DNA of 64,000 nt from an uncultured Planctomycetaceae bacterium (GCA_937862885.1 CALMEE010000100.1:35538-99537), one strand, 5' to 3'. Numbered from the stretch's first letter, positions 45,260 through 54,978 are shown. The notes: generated by a model not told the origin, from the letters alone. Numbers and translations are program-made.

Positions 45260-47170
45260 ATGTTAAAAACATTGTTTAGCGTGGTTGCCGCAGTTACACT
45301 GCTTGCAATTCCCGCTCTGAACGCTGATTCGCCCTGTGGCGGATGCGGTCAGGTTGTAAGCCCTTGTGGCGTTCCCTGTGTAGCCGGTTATGGCGACCCT
45401 TGCGGTGGCTATCAAGGTGGCTACGCGATCGGTGGCGGCTACGTTGGTGACGGTTGCGGACCAACGGTCCAATATCAAACACAAACCATTTACGTCAACG
45501 AAATGGTTACCGAGATGCGAACCGTAAATCGTACGGCATACCGCCCCGAAACTCGGCAACGAACCTACACCGTTTACAATCAAGTAACGGTACCGCAAGA
45601 GCAGACTCGCACCTACACGGTAATGATTCCTCAACAGCAAACTCGCGTTGAGGAATTTACAGTTTGCGTTCCTTATCAAGAGCAAGTTGAACAGCACTAC
45701 ACGGTTTGTGTGCCTGTCACGACTCAACAAGAACGAACGTACACAGTGCAAGTTCCTTACCAAGAACAAGTAAGCCAACCCTACACAGTTTGCGTACCTG
45801 TAACTACGATGCGTGAACAAGTGTACACTGTACAAATTCCATACACGGAAGACGTCACATCGACGTATACAGTGATGGTTTGTGTTCCTCGTCAAGTTGA
45901 ACAACAAGTCACCGTGATGGTGCCTTACCAAGAAGAGCGCGTCGGCACTCGCATGGTTTGCGAAAACTACCAAGAAACCCTGTATCGCACGGTATGCCGT
46001 GACGCTGGTTCATGGCAAGAGCAACACGTGACCGTACCTGTTTACGGTGGCGGCTATACTGGTGGCGGTTGTGGCCATTATGGCGGTTGCGGTTCTTACG
46101 CTGGTGGTCATGGATACTCGTCTTGCTGCAACGTAGGATGCAATCCATGTCGTGGTTGGAATCGTGGTTGTCGCACTGGTTGCGGTGGTTGCGGTGGATA
46201 TGCTTCTGGCGGTTGCGGTGGTTATGCTGCTGGTGGTTGTGGTGGATACGCTGCTGATTGCTGCGGTGGCTATGCTTCCGGTGGATATGCAGTTGCTGGC
46301 GGCTACGCTGGCGACGGATGTGTTCAAACTGTGACACGTCGCGTTTGGGTTCCTAATTACGTAACGGAACAAGTTCCCTACACGGTAACTCGTTCTCGCC
46401 AAGTGCCTCAAGAGTACAACTACACGGTAACCGTAATGCGACCCGAAGTTCGCAATCAGATGGTAACCATCAATGAAATGCAGCCTCAAGAACGCACACG
46501 TGTAACCACGGTTACGAAGTGCCGAACTGAAGAGCGAGTTCGTCAGGTTCCTTATACAACCTACAACACCGAAACTCGCGAACGTACTTACACAGTGACG
46601 AAGTGCCGACCTGAAACTCGTGTTCAAATGGTTCCTGTGACAACTTACCAAAACGAGCAACGCACTCGTGTAGTAACTGTTCAGAAACAAAAAATGGAGA
46701 CGAGAAGTCGCGAAGTGGCTTACACTGTCCTTGTTCCAGAAGAGCGTCAACAAACGTTCACCACCTATCGAACTGAGTGTGTTCCAGAAACTAAGACAGA
46801 AGAATACACTGTCCAAGTTCCTTACACTGTTCAAGAGGAAGTGGCTGTTCAAGTTTGCCGTCGCGTGCCTCGCACAATTCAAGTACCGGTAACAACCGGT
46901 GGTGGATGCTGCGGTGGTACCTATGGTGGTGGCTACTACGGTGGTGGCTACTACGGTGGTGGCTACAATGACGGTTGCTGTGGATATGGCGGCGGACACT
47001 ATCACGGCGGCGGAAGCTGCTGCTATGGTGGCGGTCATTACCACGGTGGCGGAAACTGCTGCTATGGTGGCGGTTGGAGCCGCGGTTGCCGAACTTCATG
47101 CGGATCCGCATGTGGATCAAGCTGCCGAATCCGACGCGGTTGTGGTTTGCGACGCGGTTGCGGTTGCTAA
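45260..47170 (+). CDS. Secreted Cys/Gly-rich YTV-repeat protein (cell-wall type)
   Basis: The 636-residue protein starts after a very strong GAGGAGGAG ribosome-binding site. A signal peptide (LKTLFSVVAAVTLLAIPALNA) precedes cysteine-rich and Gly-rich linkers. Two blocks of short repeats follow (residues about 70-250 and 355-545), each repeating phrases such as RTYTVMIPQQQTRVEEFTVCVPYQEQV and VTKCRTEERVRQVPYTTYN. These YTV/VPY repeats with many cysteines are typical of planctomycete cell-wall proteins. A glycine/cysteine/tyrosine-rich region (about 255-350, GGCGGYA repeats) lies between the blocks, and another forms the C-terminus. A strong terminator follows. It is probably abundantly expressed, secreted and disulfide cross-linked. 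Confidence 0.88.
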   Translation: MLKTLFSVVAAVTLLAIPALNADSPCGGCGQVVSPCGVPCVAGYGDPCGGYQGGYAIGGGYVGDGCGPTVQYQTQTIYVNEMVTEMRTVNRTAYRPETRQRTYTVYNQVTVPQEQTRTYTVMIPQQQTRVEEFTVCVPYQEQVEQHYTVCVPVTTQQERTYTVQVPYQEQVSQPYTVCVPVTTMREQVYTVQIPYTEDVTSTYTVMVCVPRQVEQQVTVMVPYQEERVGTRMVCENYQETLYRTVCRDAGSWQEQHVTVPVYGGGYTGGGCGHYGGCGSYAGGHGYSSCCNVGCNPCRGWNRGCRTGCGGCGGYASGGCGGYAAGGCGGYAADCCGGYASGGYAVAGGYAGDGCVQTVTRRVWVPNYVTEQVPYTVTRSRQVPQEYNYTVTVMRPEVRNQMVTINEMQPQERTRVTTVTKCRTEERVRQVPYTTYNTETRERTYTVTKCRPETRVQMVPVTTYQNEQRTRVVTVQKQKMETRSREVAYTVLVPEERQQTFTTYRTECVPETKTEEYTVQVPYTVQEEVAVQVCRRVPRTIQVPVTTGGGCCGGTYGGGYYGGGYYGGGYNDGCCGYGGGHYHGGGSCCYGGGHYHGGGNCCYGGGWSRGCRTSCGSACGSSCRIRRGCGLRRGCGC

Positions 47171-47218
47171 TCAGCCTTCACGAAGTGTGACACTCATTAC
47201 GAGTGACTAGTAAAATTG

Positions 47219-47253
47219 AAGACGCATTGTTTCACGACGATGCGTCTTTTTTT
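47219..47253 (+). terminator. Rho-independent terminator of the YTV gene
   Basis: AAGACGCAT (47219-47227) pairs with ATGCGTCTT (47240-47248) around a 12-base loop. A run of T residues follows to 47253. It lies about 50 bases after the YTV stop codon. Confidence 0.85.
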
Positions 47254-47338
47254 GCGCCCATTTGATTTCGAATTGAAATGCGTAGTTTTGGGACTTCGCG
47301 TCAAGAATCAGACCAAGGTCACAGGGTTTGAACTAGAA

Positions 47339-47411
47339 AGCGGGTGACGAGATTCGAACTCGCGACATGCAGCTTGGGAAGCTACCACTCTACCAACTGA
47401 GTTACACCCGC
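47339..47411 (-). tRNA. tRNA-Gly (anticodon CCC)
   Basis: On the minus strand the acceptor stem GCGGGTG pairs with CACCCGC at the 3' end. The D-stem ACTC/GAGT, anticodon stem GTAGC/GCTGC with loop TTCCCAA (anticodon CCC) and T-arm GCGAG-TTCGAAT-CTCGT are complete. The discriminator base is U, as expected for tRNA-Gly. The CCA end is not encoded. It stands alone between the YTV and HtrA genes. Confidence 0.95.
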
Positions 47412-47921
47412 ATTAGCATTTGATCTATTTTCTCCGCCTAGCCCGAAAAAACAATCGGTACCTTTTGAGATCCAGGGAAATACCTAACCAAACGCAAGTT
47501 TGACAAAGTTCCCCGATCGTTGCCCTCGTTCCAGGAAGGTGTCAGGACGAAACTGTACGTCGAAACGAATTGACTGTTCCAAGTGAAAGGCAATTTCTGT
47601 GTAAAATGCAATGTTTTTTGATAGAAATTCAGAAGCCCGGTTTTGCATTGGAAGCTGCAAACGTTGGGACTATCCTTTTACCTCATCCCTCAAATCCTGA
47701 GATCAAATTTCTCATTGGCGCCGGAATTTCAAGGTGTTGAAAGGCACCACACCAATCAATTTCAATAAAATCGATAATCTTGGAAAGCTAAGCAAGATTT
47801 GCCAGCCTGCTTGTTCGTATCAAACCTGCGCATGCAATTGGGTCGATTAAAGGCGTATTCTCGCCAATGCGGTTTCCCGAACCTGCACGCGACCCAGAAT
47901 TAAGCACACCCGAGATTTCGA
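47412..47921. other. Intergenic region upstream of the HtrA-like gene
   Basis: About 510 bases without a supported gene, RNA or repeat. It lies upstream of both the tRNA (minus) and the protease (plus) and should hold their promoters, which I could not pinpoint. Confidence 0.5.
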
Positions 47922-49373
47922 ATGCGTTTTATCGACTCGTTACCCAAACTGCTGGTAGTTCGACGGTTGCACGCAGTTCGCGGTTTTCCACTGATTATGA
48001 TCCTGTCCGCTTATCTTGCGTATGCCGGATCAATGCCGACCGCCATTGCCAATGAGTTTTTCCGCGACAACGCCAATACTCATGAATTTGAAAGCGAAGA
48101 ACCTCGGTCGAATCGCGAAACCCCGCTCGTCAAAGCAATAGCGAAGGCACGGCCTTCGGTGGTAAATTTGCGGGGCAAAAAATTAGTGAGCCAAACCGCA
48201 AACCGAGATGCAAAGACATCTCGCCAAGTAAATGGCATGGGGACCGGAATAGTCCTCGACCCACGCGGATATATTCTAACGAATCACCATGTCGTCGAAA
48301 ACGTCAATCGAATTGAAGTGACACTTGCTGATGGCACAACGACGGTCGGCACTTTACTTGCCGTTGATCGCGCGACTGACTTGGCCATTATCAAAATCAA
48401 CACCAACCGGGAGTTGACCGTCATGCCTTTGGGCTCGTCCACAGATCTTATGTTGGGCGAATCAGTCGCTGCAATTGGTAATGCTTATGGCTATGAGCAC
48501 ACGGTTACACGGGGCATCATCAGCGAACTTGGGCGCACGGTTCAGGTAAGCGATGAGCAAGTCTATTACAACTTGATTCAAACTGACGCCGCCATCAATC
48601 CTGGTAATTCAGGCGGCCCATTACTGAATATGGATGGCGATATGATCGGTATTAATGTCGCTATGCGAGTCGGTGCACAAGGGATTGCCTTTGCAATTCC
48701 TGTAAACGATGCGATTGAAGTTGCCGCAGACTTGATGCGCAAAATCAATCAGAACAAACTTGATTCCGGAGTCAAAGTTAAGACGATATATCGCAACCAT
48801 AAACCCATACTTGAAGTCGAAGCGGTCGACCCTGAAAGTTCTGCGGCACAGTCCGGACTAAAACCTGGCGATCAAATTTCGGCCATCAACTCAATGCCGT
48901 GTTTTCGGCGAGTTGATTTCGAACGATGTTTGATTGATTGTCGGGAAGGCGAGACCTTGAACGTAGAGCTTTGCCGAAATTCGACGCCACTTCAATTCGC
49001 CCTCTCCGCCAAACCCGTGAAAGTCGGAGAGGGCGACATTGTTTGGTCCGCGCTGGGGATAAAACTGCGGCGCGTCGAGCGCCCAGGCTATGAACGACTC
49101 CATCCCGAGTATCGTTATGGACTTCAGGTCGATGAAGTTAGAGCCAATAGCCAGGCGGATTCTGAAGGAATCCGCCTCGGAGATATTATCGTCATCATGG
49201 ATCGTTTTCAGACCGAATCCATCGAAAATGTGCAGTACATCTTAAATCAACCCAACGTCGCAAACGGGAATCCATTCGAATTCTATATTTTTCGCGGCAG
49301 CGAATCTTTAAAGGGCACGTTGCGTATGAGCACGCACGCGGAGTTGATTTCTGATCGGGTCTTGCGTCGCTGA
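47922..49373 (+). CDS. HtrA/DegP-type serine protease with two PDZ domains
   Basis: The 483-residue periplasmic protease has a signal segment (about residues 20-43). The trypsin-like catalytic domain has H123 (TNHHVV), D153 (ATDLAIIKI) and S230 (NPGNSGGPLL), the complete triad. A PDZ domain (about residues 295-370, VEAVDPESSAAQSGLKPGDQISAINSM) and a second PDZ-like domain (about 385-475, VDEVRANSQADSEGIRLGDIIVIMDRF) follow. It degrades or refolds damaged envelope proteins. Only a weak GAGA precedes the ATG, so the exact start is uncertain. Confidence 0.93.
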   Translation: MRFIDSLPKLLVVRRLHAVRGFPLIMILSAYLAYAGSMPTAIANEFFRDNANTHEFESEEPRSNRETPLVKAIAKARPSVVNLRGKKLVSQTANRDAKTSRQVNGMGTGIVLDPRGYILTNHHVVENVNRIEVTLADGTTTVGTLLAVDRATDLAIIKINTNRELTVMPLGSSTDLMLGESVAAIGNAYGYEHTVTRGIISELGRTVQVSDEQVYYNLIQTDAAINPGNSGGPLLNMDGDMIGINVAMRVGAQGIAFAIPVNDAIEVAADLMRKINQNKLDSGVKVKTIYRNHKPILEVEAVDPESSAAQSGLKPGDQISAINSMPCFRRVDFERCLIDCREGETLNVELCRNSTPLQFALSAKPVKVGEGDIVWSALGIKLRRVERPGYERLHPEYRYGLQVDEVRANSQADSEGIRLGDIIVIMDRFQTESIENVQYILNQPNVANGNPFEFYIFRGSESLKGTLRMSTHAELISDRVLRR

Positions 49374-49410
49374 TTCTTCCTGCGCTTTTCGTACGGATCG
49401 CTGCTTGGCG

Positions 49411-49443
49411 GGAAATGAGTTCGAATCCCATCATCCCGGCTCA
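49411..49443 (+). other. tRNA 3'-end-like fragment
   Basis: ATGAG-TTCGAAT-CCCAT looks like a T-arm (one mismatch) and is followed by CATCCCGGCTCA, which resembles the 3' acceptor half and end of a tRNA. No matching 5' half, D-arm or anticodon arm (expected GCCGGGAT) was found upstream. It may be a remnant attachment site of an integrated element, or coincidence. It sits in the 77-base convergent gap between the HtrA and exchanger genes. Confidence 0.3.
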
Positions 49444-49450
49444 GTGATCG

Positions 49451-50449
49451 CTAGGTTGCAGTCACTGGCGTGCGTTGTAGTGTCACCATTACAAGATACG
49501 CCAGATAGATTATATAACTGACTAATAAGATTCCGCCCTCAATTCGATTTATGCGACCTGGGCGTTTTCGAGAAAACCGAAATCCAAAAACGAACGTGGC
49601 CAGCGTCATAAGAAACATCAACGTGATATCGCGATAAAAGATCTCTCGATCAACACTGAAAGGCTTAATCAAAGCCGCGATACCGACGACTGCCAGCGTG
49701 TTGAAAAGATTTGATCCGATCACGTTTCCGATAACAATATCACTCTCTTGTTTCCGCAACGCGGAAAAAGTCGCGGCTAGTTCTGGCAGCGATGTGCCCA
49801 CCGCAATGATGGTCAGGCCGATAATAATTTCGCTGACCCCAAGCATTTCAGCCAAGGCCACAGCCCCCCAAACCAAGAGTCGTGCACTGCCAATCAGCAC
49901 GATCAAGCCGACAATCAACCAAAAAATCGCTTGGTTCAATGTGAGCTTATGGCTCTTCAATTCTCGTTCAACTTCCTCCGCCAAAGGATCGGCTTTCTTT
50001 TGAATGCCGACATAAATCGTCCATCCCATCAACATGGCGAACACACTTAACAGGACGATCCCACTTAATCGATTAATTTCGCCGGACCAAGCTTGAGCTG
50101 CGGCCAACAAGGTCACGCCCATCAAAATGGGCAATTCTTTGCGGATTACTTGCGACGAAACAAGGATCGGCGAAATTAGCGCCGCCAATCCCAAGATTAA
50201 ACCGATGTTCGCGATGTTCGAACCATACGCGTTTCCAAGAGCTACGCCGGGGTTGCCACCAGCGGCCGCAAATCCCGAAACGATCAGCTCCGGCGCAGAC
50301 GTACCAAAACCCACGACAACCATGCCGATAATCAACGGCGAAACACCAAAGTAATCAGCACTCACGGCGGCACCGTCAACAAACCGGTCAGCACTCCAAA
50401 TCAATAAAACCAGACCTAAACAAATGGCAAGCACCGCAAAAAAAGTCAT
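49451..50449 (-). CDS. Na+/Ca2+-type cation exchanger (CaCA family, YrbG-like)
   Basis: The 332-residue membrane protein has two inverted halves with about ten transmembrane helices. Each half carries an alpha-repeat signature: VVGFGTSAPELIVSGFAAAGG with NAYGSNIANIGLILG, and IIAVGTSLPELAATFSALR with NVIGSNLFNTLAVVG. The glutamates in TSAPE and TSLPE are the ion-binding residues of this family. It likely exports Ca2+ (or another cation) in exchange for Na+ or H+. It is convergent with htrA. Confidence 0.95.
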   Translation of the reverse strand: MTFFAVLAICLGLVLLIWSADRFVDGAAVSADYFGVSPLIIGMVVVGFGTSAPELIVSGFAAAGGNPGVALGNAYGSNIANIGLILGLAALISPILVSSQVIRKELPILMGVTLLAAAQAWSGEINRLSGIVLLSVFAMLMGWTIYVGIQKKADPLAEEVERELKSHKLTLNQAIFWLIVGLIVLIGSARLLVWGAVALAEMLGVSEIIIGLTIIAVGTSLPELAATFSALRKQESDIVIGNVIGSNLFNTLAVVGIAALIKPFSVDREIFYRDITLMFLMTLATFVFGFRFSRKRPGRINRIEGGILLVSYIIYLAYLVMVTLQRTPVTAT

Positions 50450-50704
50450 AGGAACCTACAAAAAAAAGATATTCAACAAGATTCGTTTACCGAATCGGAT
50501 TCTGCTGTACGCCTCAGGTCAAGACCGCAATACACTAACGGACTTCGTACAAACAGTCGTTGATCATAGCAAATGAAGAATAGGCTAGACAATCGTAATA
50601 CTCATACCGGAGGGCATTGACGGTTGACAATAGGTTCGCCTCCTTAGAAACTTGGTGGCGATGTGCCTTTAAGTACCTGCGAAGCCTGGACTTGGAAGGA
50701 ATTG

Positions 50705-51604
50705 TCAACGGACTGCGGCCACATGAGAAGCATTGTCCCTTAATCGCGTCGTGCATCTTGAAAACAAAAGACTCAAGTAGGCGATGAACATGATCATTGA
50801 ACCATTGGGTTCGGGTATAGCCATCGTTACGCGAGCGATAGCGTGACTGTACCCGGTCTTGATAAACAAGGTTGTGGGAGCTTCGAGGCCAAATTGATGC
50901 AATGCTAAATCCGCGGTTCCGATCGTGAAGCCATTGTTTGTCGACAGCGTAAGACCAGATAATAGATCGAGTGAAAAATTGGTCTCATAATCGGAGTAAT
51001 AGGGAACAAGTCCAGCGTAACCTAGGCTATCAACGCCGTACCAACCCAGATGACTTAGGTTCACGCCGATGTAGTAGGTCTCTCTACCGTTCACGATCCC
51101 CATTGACATCCCGCTGCCGGCAAGCAAATCCGCCACCGAAAAATCATGAACGTATCCAGCGTTGCCACTTTCGAAGTTCTGGATAGAAAAATCACTCGCA
51201 ACTGGGAAGTAAAAGGCTCTAAACCGCAAATTCATATCAGTCAAATTAATATTACCGGTTACAAATTCGTACTCGAAAGTAACTGGATTGCGTATCGCGA
51301 ATTGAATTCCGATCTCAACCGAGTTGAGAAAAAGATGGTTTGCGCCTTGCAGAGGTGTGGCGATGATTCCCGTTACAAAACTTTCTGGTTCGAATGCTCG
51401 GTCCCAAAAATGTAGAAACGCTTCGTCGACAGCATTGCTATCAAAGTCGGTTAGAGTATCGAAAACAACCACGTCGCCAAATACGTTGAAATGGCTGGTA
51501 CAGAACACAATCGAGCTGAGTGCAATACGCAATAGCAACGAACCAGATTGTGAATAGAGGTTAGAAACGACTTTTGGAAAACAAAATTCTTCTTGTTGCG
51601 GCAT
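50705..51604 (-). CDS. Secreted PEP-CTERM-type protein
   Basis: The 299-residue protein starts with a signal peptide (about residues 22-43, SLLLRIALSSIVFCTSHFNVFG). A beta-rich mature domain (DTLTDFDSNAVDEAFLHF to FIKTGYSHAIARVTMAIPEP) follows. The C-terminus has the PEP-CTERM layout: a Pro-Glu-Pro motif (IPEPNG), a hydrophobic helix (SMIMFIAYLSLLFS) and a basic end (RCTTRLR). Such tails are sorted and processed by exosortase; no exosortase lies in this window. The start and N-terminal 20 residues are less certain. Confidence 0.75.
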   Translation of the reverse strand: MPQQEEFCFPKVVSNLYSQSGSLLLRIALSSIVFCTSHFNVFGDVVVFDTLTDFDSNAVDEAFLHFWDRAFEPESFVTGIIATPLQGANHLFLNSVEIGIQFAIRNPVTFEYEFVTGNINLTDMNLRFRAFYFPVASDFSIQNFESGNAGYVHDFSVADLLAGSGMSMGIVNGRETYYIGVNLSHLGWYGVDSLGYAGLVPYYSDYETNFSLDLLSGLTLSTNNGFTIGTADLALHQFGLEAPTTLFIKTGYSHAIARVTMAIPEPNGSMIMFIAYLSLLFSRCTTRLRDNASHVAAVR

Positions 51605-51771
51605 GTTTTGTAGGATCTGAGTTGTGAGCGGGTAGCGAGTCCGCTGCTTTCGTCAAAACGAAGTAACGGACCAATCGACACGGACATGCGTCCAAAGTTC
51701 GAACTCATTATAGCACAAGAGAATGGCGATGAAGCAAGCCCGAATAATAGTCTAAGATCTTCCGATCTCAG

Positions 51772-53118
51772 CTAATCAGCATTGCATGCCAAGGTGTGCG
51801 AACCGCTGAAACGGGCAGGTGTCGTTTGTAGTGTGATGACCTTGATCATCGACAGTCTCGAATCGATTAAGAATAGCAGGACACATAACCAGACAAAACT
51901 GATTTGGATGTGGGTTATATGTGAAATTACTGTAAATGTCCCGGCCAATAGCGCAAACCCAACGACTGCAATCAAAAGATTCTTCTCCTTTTCTCCCTCA
52001 AGCGCAGCGGATGCGAGCAGCAGAACAGGTAGCAACGTGATCGTAAGATCGTAAAAATAGAAGTGAGGGCTAACCAGAATCGTGACAATTATCATTGCGG
52101 AAAACTGGTAGGCAAAAAGTCGTCGTTCCGAATTATTGCAAGTGCTCATAATTCGAATCAGCCATGCCACGAATAGTAGGGACGTCGTTAACGCAAAGAG
52201 TGTGGCACTTATGTTCTGTCCAAAGAGCCGCTGGCCGAGGCTCCACACGGTGTGGGCCGATTCTAATTGATATCCAGCATGATCAACGTAAATCACGTTT
52301 CCCAGCAACGCTTGGCAATATTGCAGGGTGAGATCGTAGCTCACGACGAGGCTAAGTGATACCCACCCTAATACCGTCAAGAGCATCCCACCGGCAAACC
52401 GCCAATTCCCCTTCACAAGCATTACAAAGCATATCGGAATTGCCAAATGTGGCTTGAAGGCTATCAAGCCAAAACACAGTCCGCCTAGAAAAGGCTTGCC
52501 ACGATACAACAATACAAAACTTACGGTTAACATGAGAAACAATAGCGCCGATTTATGTCCGATTACAAGACTGTCGAGTAGCGGACAAAATACTAATGCG
52601 AGTAGCAATCCCCAGGGGAAGATCCGACGGCAAGGCGGATAAAACAGATATAGCACTGCAGTAGCAGCGACAAAGCAGCAACACGAAAAGGTTAACCAGA
52701 CATACGCTGCGCTTTGATAATCTAGCGCCAACGACGGCGATAGGAGAAGGTAATATCCGGGCGCATAGATGGGAGGATAGTAGCGTGTGTCCGTCCATCG
52801 GAATCCGACCAACGCTGGGTCATGTTGCACCTTTTTAAAATGTTCAAGGTCATAAAGTTGATCGCGTTGTTCCGAGCAGACAATATGGGCGCCCACCCAA
52901 TCCTGCAAAAAGTCGCCGCCGAAAGGCGCTTCACGGATACCAGTAAATTGACCTACGTTCTGAGATGTTTGATCTACGCTGAGCGACGGCGAAAAGTTTG
53001 GGGATATCGATATAACGACGCAAAATTGCAAAACACTCACTGCTGTGGCTAAACCCAATACAGTTATCGTTTTACGCAATGAAACGTGCGCGAGTGCGGA
53101 CTGTGGTTGCTGGAGCAT
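51772..53118 (-). CDS. Integral-membrane glycosyltransferase (GT87/DUF2029 type)
   Basis: The 448-residue polytopic protein has about ten transmembrane helices. The N-terminal loop GGDFLQDWVGAHIV holds the Asp-Phe motif usual in GT-C mannosyltransferases of the DUF2029 (GT87) group. YYPPIYAPGYYLLLSPSLAL and GLIAFKPHLAIPICFVMLVKG are also characteristic. These enzymes use polyprenyl-phosphate sugars to glycosylate envelope components. The acceptor is unknown. It stands alone on the minus strand. Confidence 0.8.
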   Translation of the reverse strand: MLQQPQSALAHVSLRKTITVLGLATAVSVLQFCVVISISPNFSPSLSVDQTSQNVGQFTGIREAPFGGDFLQDWVGAHIVCSEQRDQLYDLEHFKKVQHDPALVGFRWTDTRYYPPIYAPGYYLLLSPSLALDYQSAAYVWLTFSCCCFVAATAVLYLFYPPCRRIFPWGLLLALVFCPLLDSLVIGHKSALLFLMLTVSFVLLYRGKPFLGGLCFGLIAFKPHLAIPICFVMLVKGNWRFAGGMLLTVLGWVSLSLVVSYDLTLQYCQALLGNVIYVDHAGYQLESAHTVWSLGQRLFGQNISATLFALTTSLLFVAWLIRIMSTCNNSERRLFAYQFSAMIIVTILVSPHFYFYDLTITLLPVLLLASAALEGEKEKNLLIAVVGFALLAGTFTVISHITHIQISFVWLCVLLFLIDSRLSMIKVITLQTTPARFSGSHTLACNAD

Positions 53119-53491
53119 CTCTTTGCCGGCGTTCTAAACCTGATATTGATCCAAGTAGGTCGACTCTTGTCAATCGCTGCTTTGAAAACAGCGTTTCCGA
53201 AATACGACAAGAATCTCTTGGTCTAATTTGAGTTTAGGTCGGAATTCGTACTCGAATTCCGAAGATATCGATTGTGTTGAAGTTTCCGATGAAATTTCGC
53301 GTGTCGCTGCTTCTGCGTTCGCTAAGAACAAAAAATCCTCTGCGTTTGCTTCGCGCTGGGAATGAGAGTTCTTGCATTTTATAGATCGAAGACTATTGAA
53401 CGATGTCGTCACGCCTCGTTTCGACGAGCCTCGTAAAATGCTACAATTCCGGCTTCTGTCAAGACAAATTTAAACGTGGTGCAGGGCTTAA
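53119..53491. other. Gap with a doubtful 80-codon frame
   Basis: This 370-base gap separates the divergent glycosyltransferase and S41 peptidase genes. A minus-strand frame at 53170-53412 encodes a hydrophilic 80-residue peptide without a recognised domain or clear ribosome-binding site, and I do not count it as a gene. AGGG at about 53483 serves the next gene. Confidence 0.4.
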
Positions 53492-54865
53492 ATGGTGACC
53501 AGGAAATTGAGGGTAATTACTGGATTCTTCGGCATCGTGTGTGTTTTGAGTGCCGCCGACTTTGGTCAAATTGCCGGTAAATGTGCGCTGAATGATCTAC
53601 TTCTGGCGGAAAGACCAAACGGTGCAAATGGAGAAAAGTCTGGACAGCAGGATTTGGAGGACGACAACGACCAACCGGCAACTAGTTTCTCAAACGATAT
53701 CGATTTCAACCCAGTCGATGTACTGTCGGAAGTTTCCAAAATCGTGGCGACGAATTTTTATGATCAGCACTTTAACCACGATAGCTGGGCCCGAAATGTG
53801 CGCGATTGTGAACTGAAGATTGCGTCCGTAAAAACGCGCGATGAGTTCGCGCTGCAAATCAATGCGTTATTGGCAACCCTGAACACATCCCACACTTATT
53901 ATTTCGCAAAGTCGAATCCGAAGCGTTATCAGATTCTGGGTATCTTTCAACACTTGGCGGGACCAGATTTTGAAACCACTGTGATCTACGATGGAATCGG
54001 TATCGATACTCGGCTGGTAGGTAAAGAGTATTACATCACGAGCGTGTTCGATGGGCTTGCCGCTGCCAAGGCGGGATTGCAATTCGGCGACGAAATCCTG
54101 TCGGTAGACGGGCAACCGTTCCATCCTCTAGATTCGTTTATCGGTAAGTGCGAGAAGACCGTCGAGGTGAATGTGCGACGAGGAGGTGAAACTAAGTCTT
54201 TTTCCGTACCGGTCGAGAGATTAGATGGGCGATCGATGTTTTCTACTGCTCTCGAGGCAAGCAAGCAAGTTTTCGACCGAAACGGGAAGAAGATTGCTTA
54301 CGTACACGCCTGGTCTTATGCAGGGCAACATTACCACGAGAGTATTCGGCAAACAGTCTTGTTCGGCGATTTTAGCCAATGCGATGCTTTGGTCCTCGAC
54401 CTGCGAGACGGCTGGGGTGGAGCCGACTTGAATTATTTGAATCTGTTCAGGCCACCGATTGCCGAAATCAAATCAACACCCAGGACTGGGCCGCCGCTGA
54501 ATTTTTCCGGCGTCTGGGGAAAGCCCGTTGCGCTCCTGATCAATGGCGGAACAACAAGCGGCAAGGAGCTTTTCGCATACGGCTTCAGAAAAATGAGACT
54601 TGGCACAATTGTTGGAGAAAAATCAGCTGGGGCTGTAGTGGCTGGAAGTTGCTTCCTCTTGACTAACGGTGATGTGTTGTACGTAGCGGTCAGCGACGTC
54701 GAAGTTGATGGTGTGAGGCTGGAAGGTGTGGGTGTTGCCCCCGATTTGTACGTGCCACGCTCTTTGCCAGTCGAGCCGCAATCGAAAAACCAACTGTTTG
54801 ATGCCGTGACATCCATCGACCCGCAGCTCGAGGCGGCGTTTGACTTGCTCAGTGAAAGAAAATAA
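53492..54865 (+). CDS. Secreted S41-family peptidase with PDZ domain
   Basis: The 457-residue protein has a signal peptide (about residues 9-22). A helical N-domain includes the conserved LATLNTSHTYYF. A PDZ domain lies at about residues 180-245 (SVFDGLAAAKAGLQFGDEILSVDG). The tail-specific protease core has VLDLRDGWGG and the nucleophile S356 in NGGTTSGKELFAYGF. Bacterial CtpA-type enzymes have a catalytic lysine in a G-K-G pattern after the following GE.T/S.G block; here the block reads GEKSAGAVV, without Lys at that place, so the dyad may differ. AGGG lies 6 bases before the ATG. Confidence 0.88.
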   Translation: MVTRKLRVITGFFGIVCVLSAADFGQIAGKCALNDLLLAERPNGANGEKSGQQDLEDDNDQPATSFSNDIDFNPVDVLSEVSKIVATNFYDQHFNHDSWARNVRDCELKIASVKTRDEFALQINALLATLNTSHTYYFAKSNPKRYQILGIFQHLAGPDFETTVIYDGIGIDTRLVGKEYYITSVFDGLAAAKAGLQFGDEILSVDGQPFHPLDSFIGKCEKTVEVNVRRGGETKSFSVPVERLDGRSMFSTALEASKQVFDRNGKKIAYVHAWSYAGQHYHESIRQTVLFGDFSQCDALVLDLRDGWGGADLNYLNLFRPPIAEIKSTPRTGPPLNFSGVWGKPVALLINGGTTSGKELFAYGFRKMRLGTIVGEKSAGAVVAGSCFLLTNGDVLYVAVSDVEVDGVRLEGVGVAPDLYVPRSLPVEPQSKNQLFDAVTSIDPQLEAAFDLLSERK

Positions 54866-54978
54866 CCCACGTAGAACCGATGCAACGCAGGTTGCTAGGC
54901 GAACCAATTTGAGGCGATTGTTGTCCAACCCCGTGTCGCAAATTCTTCGTTAACATAAATTCCCCGCACTAACTGCTT

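Noticed and set aside
46010..47044. A 344-codon minus-strand frame inside the YTV gene
   Set aside because: It is a low-complexity shadow of the repetitive plus-strand gene, which has a strong ribosome site and a signal peptide.
50535..50756. A 73-codon minus-strand frame after the PEP-CTERM gene
   Set aside because: It overlaps the real gene's end, has no ribosome-binding site and no domain.
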